This document shows, one piece after another, positions 11,348-22,322 of a stretch of DNA of 64,000 nucleotides. The translations under genes and the position numbers were made by a program. The number at the start of each line of letters is the position of its first letter. Position 1 is the first letter of the stretch. The stretch is from Solanum dulcamara (Eukaryota; Streptophyta; Magnoliopsida; Solanales; Solanaceae): assembly GCF_947179165.1 (NCBI RefSeq), contig NC_077238.1, positions 47,250,793-47,314,792 on the forward strand, in the 5' to 3' direction. Under the pieces are notes generated by a model, which was not told where the DNA came from, searched no databases, and saw nothing but the letters and a program-made list of their open reading frames with translations.

Positions 11348-14300
11348 TCTAATGACCCTCCAGGTCATTTTCTTATTTTCCAATCTCATTAGTGTTTAGA
11401 GCTTTCTTATAGTGACCCAAGTCATTTATAACTTTCTGGCACTAACAGTTTGGTCGGATGGAAAATTAGAGTGCTCCGTTGAGTCCAAAATGTCATTTAC
11501 AATCAAATTTTATATATGATTTGTGTACACAGAGTCCTGGATGAATACGGAGCACCTAATCGAACATCGGAGCCTTAGGTGGTTTTTTGGCTTTGCTGGT
11601 GCCTAGAATTTTGTTCATCGGGATCACGAACCTTGTCCTCCCAATAGAAATGAAAACATTCTGAAAAATAACTTTTTGTTCATCGCGGTAGCAACCCATT
11701 GGGCTTGTGATAGTGTTGAACAATTTTTAGGCCTTTTATGATCAGTACCTTGCGATTTTCAAATTTTTTCTCCATTTTTGAAATGCGATTGTGAAAGCTC
11801 TAGACCTTCATTTTAGGGGATTTGAATTCCAATGTGTTCATTAAGTTCGTGGGTATGCATTGAAATTCTTTGAAATCATTAGGGGCTCGTTGTTTAAGAT
11901 AAATTTTTCCCTGAAAGGGGCGCCAACCCTCTTTTCTTTAGTTTTAATAGGGATTTGTGATTTATTTTGGGACAAAAGTTTGGGGGAGGTAAAATGAACC
12001 TATTGAAAGAGTCAATTTAGTGATTCCCGATGTGGGTCCCATAATCCCATTTTTGACCCAATTTTGAGTCGTCTCCAAAAAATGCAATTTTTGTGTCAAA
12101 ATGTCTGTATTGATTAGGGGATCAAAATTTTTATAGCATGGAGGCAATTGGAGTTGAATTTGGCACAAAAAGCAACCAGAAAGTGGACTTGGAATGCATC
12201 TGTTTGGCTTTAGGTAGGCTACGGTCTTCATTTCTTTGATTGAGATTCATGAGGTATTATTTAGTATAAATACCTTGTGGTTGGGATAGTATGCAATGGC
12301 TTACGCTCAATTCCTAGTTTATTGCCTCTTTGTCCTGGTTTGAGCCTTAGGCTAGGTGTTCTTTATGAGACTTTCAGTCTAGTTTGTGAAATTATTAATT
12401 ATGCCTTAGTTTGTCCTTGATTAGCCTATTTTAGGTGCCTTAGTTTGTCCTTGAGTAGCCTATTTTAGGTGGCTTGTTCAATATTTATGGTGGTTGAAAG
12501 AATTGTGCCTTAGAATTGAGTTTGGGTTGACCCTTAGTTGTTGTAGCCGTTATTCACAGGAATTTCTAAGACTTAGTGTCCTTCACTTTTGGAGAACCTA
12601 TTATGGAGTCTTTGTGTAGTGATTTTCACTCGGTTAGGCTTGTGAATTACTATTGTGCCTCATTTCTAGATTTAGAGTTACAATCCTCTATGCTTTCTTG
12701 TTGCTGTTTGGCAGGGCTAGTTGTGTTGTACTCTCGAGGTTGTACTTTGATTAGATCTAGAGATATTAATTGTTTATCTTGAGCACTTGTTTCCTTATAT
12801 TTTCCTCCTTGCTATCTAGTTAGTTTTGAGCTCTATTTTAGGCCTTGTTGTTGAGTTAGAGGAGTAGATTTGATTCCTAGTCCTTTGTTAGAGGTTGGTT
12901 TTATGTGTTAATCATGTCTCTATGTTTAAGAGGGAACAGTTCTTGTGGAATAATTATTTTATGTGACTGTGTGTTGTTTTGGTGCTGGTGAAGGCATGCA
13001 TTGCATAGGACCCTTATTTTCTCACGGATGTATTCGACCTCGATACATGCATCGATTCTTGGCATTAATTTGAGAAAGCTGGGTTGTAACCTAAACTATT
13101 TTATATGAATTTTTTAAATAGGGGTCGTTCTACCTTTATTACTACTATTTATAGTAGACTAGAGGCATCGAGTCTATGCTTATTTTCTTATATTGGTTCG
13201 GTTGGAGAGAATTTTCGACCATTTCTAAACTAACTTGACTATTTATATCCACTCACTGCGATTGAGTTGAGTGAATATATAGATTGATATTTATATTTAT
13301 GTAAGACCAGGATCAGGACCAGGCATATATATAAAGGCATTCCTAAGCCGCCCATGGTGATCCCTAATAGGCGCATAGACACTTGGAATTGATGATACTG
13401 CTGGTTTTATTACATAAATTTTATTCATATATGCATTGTCTATCACCAACACCAGCATAGAATTTAGTATCTATCGGTAGTATGGGATGTCATGTGAGTT
13501 TAATTATTTGTGAGTTACCTTCCTAAGCACACAAGGCTTGGGAGGTATCTTCTGACTATTTGTGAACTTGTGGTTGTATGAAGGGTGGTCTCTTGTTTGA
13601 AGGTAGTTACTGCCCTTGTTTTTTTATCTAACCTTTTATGTAGGTATTTAGTTTATGCGGTCCTTTAGGCCTTTATATGATATGTGTGTTTACTTCTGTT
13701 AGTAGGTTTTCACTTAGTTGCCCTCCTTCGTAGTACGTTGTAGTGTTTAGGATCTAGGTTGGCGTCACTAGGTACGTCATTTGTTTCCTTGCTTGTATTG
13801 TATGTTCTCCTTTATTTATATCAAATGTTTCTTATTGTAGGCGTCCTTTTAATGTTTAGTTACTTATGATATATATTTCATGCTTACATGAATGTTATAC
13901 TTACTTTACCTTTGGAGATCAGTCAGTCATGCCTAGTGAGTGCCACTTGTTAGTACTCATACTATGCTTTTGCACCCGACAGATCATAGTACCAATTTTC
14001 TTTGTTAATTTGGGTATCGTGCAGAGTAGCCTTTGTACTTCAGAGACTTGGGTGAGCTCTTGGAATTTAGAGTTGCCTATCTACCTCTATTTAGGGTTGG
14101 ACTAGTCTTTTTTTTGTATACGGAGATAGTTGCATTATTATTTTATATGTATAAACATTGTACTTTCTTGTTTATTTTAGTAGCTCGACTACCGACTGAT
14201 ACCAGGTCTTGGAGTTATCTTTATGTATTATTCTTATTATTCTTGTCTTATTATTATTTATCATTATTACTCGGTTCTTTCCTTTCGCTTGTGATGGTCT

Positions 14301-14391
14301 GTTGCCTATGGTTCTGAACTATGGTGTTAGGCTTACCCACTGATGGGTTGATAGTAGGTGTCATCATGACCTGAGAAATTGGGTCCTATGA
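11348..14391 (+). repeat. Array LTR B, with internal deletion
   Basis: 3044 bp. Starts TCTAATGACCC (consensus TGTAATGACCC) and ends GGGTCCTATGA before gagtggtat. It lacks roughly 400 bp near 11455: sequence matching 4960 in LTR A jumps straight to sequence matching about 5400. Confidence 0.83.
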
Positions 14392-14410
14392 GAGTGGTAT
14401 GAGAGCTTAG
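14392..14410 (+). other. Primer-binding site, internal region 2
   Basis: gagTGGTATGAGAGC after LTR B; one change from the usual TGGTATCAGAGC. Confidence 0.75.
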
Positions 14411-14596
14411 GTTCACTGGTATCATCGATATAAGAGTAAGTGCTTAGTACAGTCCTACGAATTCGCGCAGAGACGTCTATATCCTATCTTCAGGAAGCTA
14501 TAGGGCATTTTAGGGAAATGCCATTCTTGATTCCTTTTCTTGTGAAATTTCTTTGATCAATCTCAAAATAATGTGTTGGAATTCAATCCTAATTAG

Positions 14597-15535
14597 ATGG
14601 ATAGTAGGATCTTTCTGGTAGGCAGGACTAGAGCATCAATACATACTACCTTGGCTTCAATTATATCTATGACCACCTCACCTCTGTTGGGTCCAGCATT
14701 AGACATTCCTCCTTTCATTAAGCATACACCACATACAGGAGTAGTTTTGGGTGCACCGAGTGGTTCGTAGCCTATGATTTGACTTATAGGTCCACAAGAG
14801 GGTCCTTCATCAGTCTCTAAGTTGAGTTTCTAGAGTGGAAAGGATATGCTCATATATTATTCCCTATGGAGTAAGATATGGCTCAGCAATTTATTGAAGG
14901 ATTGATATTGCCGCTCCATCTAGTATCATAGAATTTTATTTCAATTAGGTCTACTTTTGACTAGGTGGTCAATTATGTGAGGTCTAGAGAGCATGCATGT
15001 GTGGAGACTTAGAGAAGTGGAAATAGGAGATCCCACCGTCAGTGTAGCAGAGGTAGAAGCTCGTTTCGAGGTAGGAATTATCCTTAGGAGGGTTACCCTC
15101 ATCCTCTACCTACTAGACCCATGGAAGGAGAACCTATAGTTCAAGGTGGTTTGTAACAGGTTATGGTATCCATGGTGGACAGAGCTCACGATAGACTTCT
15201 CAGTGTGTTCCTTTTGAGCATCCGGGTTCTGGGGTTCATTCTATTCCAGCGAGGCCATCATAGTGGGTTATAGTTAGTAGGAGGTGTTATACATGCAGTG
15301 AGTTATGTCATTTGTGTAGGGATTTTCCTACAGTCACACATCGCAGACGACATGCTCTATAGGAATAGGTTCATAGAGACCAGGGACAGTCAATTTGAGG
15401 TGGTGCCCCGAGTGTTACAGTTACCGGTACATATGTTCAATTTCAGGCCAGGCGCATTCCCTCCCATTCTTCTACAGTTCAGGCAGAGGACGAGGATCCA
15501 AGAATCAATCAAATTTATGTAAATTTTATTTCTAG
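14597..15535 (+). pseudogene. gag: gag pseudogene 2 of the array
   Basis: Same frame layout as the copy at 8460: MDSRIFLVG start, shared EHTPHTGVVLGAPSG-type N-terminal segment near 14720-14765, basic stretch near 15020-15070, then a zinc knuckle at about 15282-15330 (R-C-Y-T-C-S-E-L-C-H-L-C-R-D-F-P). Here the first two Cys and the His are kept but the last Cys is Phe. The frame is broken by stops and indels. It ends with the tag at 15535. No pol follows. Confidence 0.7.
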
Positions 15536-17191
15536 GACCTTTCTTACTTGTAGCGCTTGGGTGTTGGGGTCTTTGTACCCATCGGTGATTACTTGACTTG
15601 TTAGATTCATCTTATGATTCTGGTAAATACTTTACGTGGACTTATGTAGGCATGCTTACTTAACCTGATTACTTGTCTATTGTTTGTTATAACAACTTTA
15701 CTTGAAACTATGTGTATAGGATTATCTCCCCTTGGTGATTTCTTTTAGTAGTGGATAATTTTGGTTTTACTGTTATGTTGTAGTAGTGATAGACTTATAC
15801 CTTGTGGATGTTGATCTTTGTTGATTGCCCTGGTAGATTTTTGTTTAGCTATTCTAGAGTTTTCATGGGTTGGTCCTTTCCCCTTCCTAATTTGCCCTCC
15901 TAGTGTGCTTAGCTGGTGTGAGGTTGTTGCTGAGAGAAGGGTGTGTTAGTAGTTATTGGCCTTGTAGTCTATTATAAATCTCATTTGTCAGTTCTTTCTT
16001 TGGTAGATCTCCTACTCTTAGTTCCTAAGGTGATAAAGTTAGGATTTGCCTTTCAGATTGATTGGGTTGTCTCTTCATAGTAAGTTTGATGGTTAAGTTA
16101 TTGGTTTTCATGTAGTTGTGTGAAGTGATGTCAGATGTCTATATTTGAGTTGGGAATACTAGGAATGAATTGTCTCTAGTTATTCTAAGTATGGTGATGT
16201 TTTATCTTAAAGTGTCAGTTAAAAGGGATTCTATGGGTTCATGGAAATGGTGGTCTTCTTATGGTTGTAAGCGACAAACAATTAGTGAGAAGGGGTGATT
16301 ATGGAATGAGGGTGCTCATATTGTTAAATATTGGTGCATTAGGTTAGCTTTGGGGTATTTTCACTTATTATGGACCTTAGGTTATTTACCTACCATTGCC
16401 CGGGAATTCAGTTATGAGCAAGTTCTACATTGGGTGTGTTAGCCGGTCAATAGGTTATACTTTTGGTTTGGGTTAAGTGTGGTGGTGTTCAGTAATAGCT
16501 TCTAAATGAAAGTCTTCATTAGAGATAGGGGAACCTTCTTAAACGACTCTCTTTCAAGATGGATCAAACTAATCAATGGAATCAACAACTCTTGCAATCT
16601 TCAAATGTGTTGTTCATGTATCATTATGGTTAGCCTGTGGTGTTTATTGTAATAATTTAGTTTTATTTTAGGTCACTCTTAAAAATGGTTTATATGATTT
16701 TTCGCTCTTCGATGTTCAGGTGCTCCTTACCTTTCCTTTATAGTTGTTGTTCCCATGGAAATTGTTACTATGGTTTGGTATGGGTAGATTACCCATGATG
16801 AAAAAAGAGTCTTGAGTTTGGAATATAAAGCAAAGAATTAGACTTGGAAGTTATTTAGCACCTTCTCTTGACTGTTGGTCGCCTAATTCTGAGGTATCTG
16901 TGTGGTTTTGGTTTATCTTGGGTTAGTCTGTTGCTTTCAGTTGAGTTTATTCTTGTTGGGTGGAAATCAGTATCAACATAGAGAAGTTGGAAGTTAGTTT
17001 GAGTTATGGAGAAGATAAGTAAATTTGAGAGTTTTCCCTTGGCTTGAGTTCAGGGTTGGCGTTACACGACCCGAGAAGGTGTTTATAGTTCTGGAAAACT
17101 GTACGTGCCTAGCGTTCTCATATTTTCATGCCCTTGGGTTCTATTCTATACCTTGAATTTTGAGGACGAAAGTCCTTTTAGTAGAGGATAT
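15536..17191 (+). other. Unassigned 3' internal sequence, copy 2
   Basis: Corresponds to 9393-11347 but shorter; around 16700 a few hundred bp present in the other two copies are missing. Ends GAGGACGAAAGTCCTTTTAG (17163-17182) just before LTR C. Nothing codes across the copies. Confidence 0.6.
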
Positions 17192-19254
17192 TATAATGAC
17201 CTTCCAAGTCATTTTTGTCTTTTTTGATCATTTCAGCATTAAGAATTTTTCTATAGCGAGCCCAGGTCATTTATGACTTGGTGGCACTGATAGTTCAGTC
17301 TCCTAGTCGTGCATTTGGCTTTTACGCCAGTTTCTTAATTTTTAAGATCTTAGAGTTTAAACAGTTGACTTTAGTAAAAACTCGAGGAAAAAAACCTAAA
17401 AATGGAATTTTGATTATTCCATCAGGTCCGGAATGATCATTTTAGGCTAGTAGAATTCTCGGCTAGAGTCTTGAGCCTTTGGTGCGAGTTTGAACCATTA
17501 TGTATTTTAGCTTTCAAAATTTAGCTTATGATTGACTTTGGTCAACATACTTGGTAAACTCGCTCGGATTGAAATTCAATCAGTATAGTTAACTACAGAA
17601 TTTTGAGTTTTATCTAGAACGACGTTTCATGCGGTTCCTGAGGCTTCCAAGTTCATTCCAAGCCTCCTTGTAGAATTGGTAAAAATGGTGTATGGGTATG
17701 GGACCCATTTTTTATCAAGATGACATTGGATGAGTATTCCATTGAGTCCGGAATGTCTTTTACAATCAGATTTTATATATGGTTTGTGTTCATAGCGTCC
17801 AGGTTGAATTCAAAGCACCTAATCGACCATCGGAGCCTTACCTAGTTTGTTTGGATTTGCCAACGCCTAGAATTTTGTTCATCTCAATCGTGACCCTTGG
17901 ACTCACGATAGAGATGGAAAAAATTCTAAAAAATCACTTTTTCTTAATCGTGGTCGCGACCCGTTTGGCTCGCTATAGCGATGAGTAATTTTTTGGCCTT
18001 TAAGATCAGTCCCTTGCTATTTTCAGATTTCTCTCCATTTTTGAAATGTGATTGTGAAAGCTCTAGAATACACTTTAGGTGATTCAAAGTCCAGCATGTT
18101 TCAAAAAATCATGGCTACACATTGAGATGCTCAGGGATCATTGGGGGCTCTTCGTTTGAGCTAAATTTTGCCCTAAAGAGGCTATCAGCCCTTTTCCTTT
18201 AGTTTTAATGGGGTTTTGCTGCCTGAATTGAGTTTGGGCTGTTTTGAGTCCCAAATTGTGCTCCATTTTGGGACACAAGATCAAGGAGGTAAAATGGACC
18301 TTTTCAATGAGTCAATTTTGGGATTCTCTATGTGAGTCCCACAATCCCAATTTTGACCCAATTTTGGGTTCGTCTCTAAAAATATAATTTTGGTTTCAAA
18401 ACATCCATATTGATGAGGGAATCAATGTTTTGATAGAGAGGGGGCAATTGAAGTTGATTTTGGAGAACGTTTCTTATTGTAAGTTTCGTTTTATTATTTA
18501 GTTACTTTTGATATATGTTCCATGCTTCCATGCTCTTTATAGTTACTTTACCTTTGGAGCTCAATCTGCCGATGCTTGTTGATTGTCAATTGTTGGTACT
18601 CATACTACACTTCTGCACCCTTCAAATCATAGTGCTGATTTGGGTATCATACGGAGCAGCCTTTGTATTTTTGAGACTTGGGTGAGCTCTTGGTATTTAA
18701 AGTTGCCTATCTCCATTTGTTTTGACTTGGACTAGTCTTTATTTTGTATTTGGAGACAGATGCATTGTTATTGTATCTTTAAAATCCTTGTACTTCTTTA
18801 TTTAGTTTAGTAGCTCAAGTACCGATCGATATCAGGTCTTAGGGGTTATCTTTTTAATTATTCTTATTCTTTTTTTTTTATTATTGTTTATAATTATTAT
18901 TTTCTTCTTTCCTTCCGCTTGTGATGGTCTATCTCCTATGGTTCTAAGCTATAGGGTTTGGCTTAGCTCCTGGTGGGTATATAGTAGGAGATATCATGAT
19001 TTGAGAAATTAGGTTATGATAGAGTGGTATTAGAGCTTAGTTTAGTAGCTCGAGTACCGATAGATATCAGGTCTTAGGGGTTATCTTTTTTATCATTCTT
19101 ATTCTTTTTTTTATTATTGTTTATAATTATTATTTTCTTCTTTATTTCTGCTTGTGATGGTCTATTGCCTATGGTTCTGAGCTATAGGGTTTGGCTTAGC
19201 TCCTGGTAGGTAGATAGTAAGAGTTATCATGATCTGAGAAATTGGGTCGTGACA
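17192..19254 (+). repeat. Array LTR C, deleted and locally duplicated
   Basis: Only 2063 bp. A large deletion at about 18465 joins sequence matching 6120 of LTR A to sequence matching 7795. Its 3' end is tandemly duplicated (see 18806-19273). Ends GGGTCGTGACA, the best-kept right terminus in the array. Confidence 0.83.
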
Positions 19255-19273
19255 GAGTGGAATTACAGCTTAG
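18806..19273 (+). repeat. ~234-bp tandem duplication spanning LTR end and PBS
   Basis: 18806-19040 and 19041-19273 are close copies that start TTTAGTAGCTC and end with the LTR terminus plus primer-binding site (gagtggtattagagcttag near 19022-19040; gagtggaattacagcttag near 19255-19273). The locus therefore carries two LTR-end/PBS junctions in a row. Confidence 0.9.
19255..19273 (+). other. Primer-binding site, internal region 3
   Basis: gagTGGAATTACAGC after LTR C; degraded relative to TGGTATCAGAGC. Confidence 0.65.
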
Positions 19274-19457
19274 GTTCGATCGTATCGTTGATATAAGAGT
19301 AAGTGCCTAGTAGAATCTTGTGAATCCATGCGAAGACATCAGTATCCTATTAGCGGGAGGCTATAGGGCATTTTATAGATACTCAATACTTAATTCCTTA
19401 TCGTGTAAAATTTCCTTGATCAACCTTAATACTTTCTTCGAATTCATTCCTCCTTAG

Positions 19458-20378
19458 ATGGATAGTAGGGGCTTTCAGATGGGCATGGCTATAGAATTAG
19501 TACATACAATCCAGGCTTCGACAATATCTATGACCATATTTGCTCTTTTAGGTCTAGCATTGGAAATTCATGCAGGACTAGTTCTGGGTGCACCGAGTTG
19601 TTCACAGCCTAGGGTTGGACTTATAGGTCCTTAGCATAGTCCTTCATCCAACTGTGAGTATGTGATGGAGTTTCTAGAGTGGACAGGGTATTCTCCTTTA
19701 TTGTTCCCTATGGAGCAAGACATGACTCAGCGATTTTTTGAGGGATTGATTTTACCACGCCACCTAATATCATAACACTTGATCGCAGTTGGTTCTACTT
19801 TTCCCAGGTGGTCAGTTATGTAAGGTCTATGTTGAATGAATGAACGGAGACTTACAGAGATAGCGATAGGAGATGGTGTGGTCAGGGCAACAGAGGTAGC
19901 ACATCGCTATGAGGTGTGCATCATCCTTGGGAAGGTTACCCTCACCCTCGACCAACCAGACCCATGGCAGGTGAACATCATATTTGAGGTAGTTTAGTGA
20001 TAGGTTATGGCACCCACGGTGGACAGAGTTCACGACAAACTTCTTAGGGTATGCCTTTTGAGCATCTAGCTTTTGGGTTCATTCTATTCAAGCCAGGCCA
20101 TCTCAGCGGGTTGTATTTAATTAGAGGTGTTATACATGTAGTAAGTTGGGGCATTTGGGTAGGGATTTTCCTACAGTCATATATTGAAGGCGACAGGCTC
20201 GATTAGATCGGGTTCGTAAGGCTCAAGAATAGTCAGTTAGATGTAATGCCTCGAGTGTTGCAGTTAGTGATACATGTGTTCAGTTCGATGCCAGGCTCAT
20301 TCCATCCCATGCTTCTGCAGGTCAAGTAGAGGATGAGGATCCAGGTATCAATTGAATTTGTGTAAATTTTGTTTATAG
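19458..20378 (+). pseudogene. gag: gag pseudogene 3 of the array
   Basis: MDSRGFQMG start at 19458, an MEFLEWTG-like segment near 19665, a basic stretch near 19860-19910, then a zinc knuckle at about 20123-20170 (R-C-Y-T-C-S-K-L-G-H-L-G-R-D-F-P). As in the second copy, the final Cys is Phe. Frame breaks are present throughout. Aligned by eye with the other copies it is roughly 80-85% identical. Confidence 0.7.
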
Positions 20379-22322
20379 TACCTTCCTTCCTTGAAGTTCA
20401 TAGGTGTTGGGGTTTTCGTACCCATCGGTGATTACTTGACTTTTTAGATTCATTTTTTGATTCTAGTAATCACTTTATTTGAAATTATGCATATGTAACT
20501 ATCTCCCATAAGTGATTTATTTTAGTAGTGGATTATTTTGGTTTAACTTTTATGTTGTAGTAGTGGTAGAGTTATACCTTGTAGGTGTTCAGCTTACTTT
20601 ATTGCCATAGAAGATTTTTGTTTAGATATTCTATAGTTTCTTGGGTTGGTCCTTTCCCCTTCCTAGCCTGCCTCCTTAGTGTACTTAGCTAGTGTGAGGT
20701 TACTGTCGAGAGAAGGGTGTTTCAGTAGTTCTAGACCTTGTCATCTACTGTAAATCTCGTTCATTAATTATTTCTTTGTTAGATCTCATTCTATTAGTTT
20801 CTAAGGTGACGAAGTTAAGACTTTCTATTTGGATTGGCTGGGTTGTCTCTTCATGATAAGTTTGATGGTTAAGTTATCGGTTCAGCTGGTTGTGTGATGC
20901 GGTGTTAGATGTCTATGTTTGAGTTGGGAATACTAGGAATGAATTCTTTCTAGTTATTTTAAGTATGGCGATGTTTTAGATTAAAGTGTTAGGTAAAAAG
21001 GGTTCTATTAGGTTCATGGAAATGGTGGTCTTCTTATGGTTGTGGCTTACCAACAATTAGCGGGAAGAGGTGATTGAGGAGTGAGAGTGCCCATATTGTT
21101 AAATATTGGTGCATCAAGTCAGTTCTGGGTATTTTCCCTAACTATGGACCTTCGATTATTTAGCTAGAATTACCCAAGAATTCAGATATAAGCATGTTCT
21201 ACATTGGCTGTGTCAGCCAGTCAGAAGACTCAGGATTTTGGTTTGGGTTAAGGGTGGTGGCGTTCATTAACGACTTCTAGATCACATCCATCGTTAAAGA
21301 CAGGGGAACCTTCTCAAATAACTCTCCTTCAAGATGTAGTCAAATTAATCCTTAGAATCAACAACTTTTGCATGGTTCAGATGAGAGGTTTGTCTGTTAT
21401 TATGCTTAGCTTGTGGTGTTTATTGAAGTGATTTGGTTTTATTTTGGGTCACTCTTGAAAAAGGTTTATATGCTTGTTCACTACCTACCACCTCAGTTTT
21501 TGTTTGATTGTGGTGGTTACTCATATTTGCACTCATAGAGCAATAAATGGACTTATGACAGTAGTTTCAATTTCTTTTGGGTTAGATTCTCATATTGGTT
21601 TGGTTTTCTAGATTTCCCGTTGGAAGCATTGTGACATTGGAGTTGGTCTGCACTTTTCTTTCCACCCATGGATTTGGTTGACCCTTGGAGTAACCTTTTC
21701 AATTTCTGAAAGATGGATTTTAGACACAAGTTATTTGTTTTGGGTGTCATTGGGTTTAACTTTGGGATTGTACCCTGGGCTTAGTTACTTATTTTAGTCT
21801 TGCCACTCTTCAATGTTCAGTTGATGCTTACCTTTCCTTCGGGGTTGTTGTTAACGTGGTTATTTGGACAATGTTCAGATGGTGCTAGAAATTATTACTA
21901 TGGTTTGAGTTGGATAGGATACCCATGAAGACTATAGAGTCATGTGTTTGGAATGTAAAGAAAAGAATTCCACTTGGGAGTTATTTATCACCTTGTCTTA
22001 ACTGTTGGTCGCCTAATTCGGAGGTATCTGTGTGGTTTTGATTTATCTCGGGTTAATATATTGCTTTCAGTTGAGTTTTTTCTATTTGGGTGTATGTCAG
22101 TATCAAAAGAGAGAAATTGGATGTTGGTTTGACTTATGGAGAAGAGAAGTAAATTTTAGAGTTTTCCCTTGGCTTGAGTTCTGGGTTTTCATTGCTCAAC
22201 CCGAGAAGGTGTCTATAGGTCTAGCAAAGTCTGATGGCCTAGCTTTCTCATATTTTAATTCCCTTGGGTTCTTTTCTATACTTTGACTCTTGAGGATGAA
22301 AGTCAGTTTTAGTAATGGATGT
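20379..22322 (+). other. Unassigned 3' internal sequence, copy 3
   Basis: Third copy of the non-gag internal segment, near full length compared with the first. Ends in TGAGGATGAAAGTC (about 22289-22302) and a short run to LTR D at 22323. The minus-strand frame at 21553-21750 is not kept in the other copies. Confidence 0.6.
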
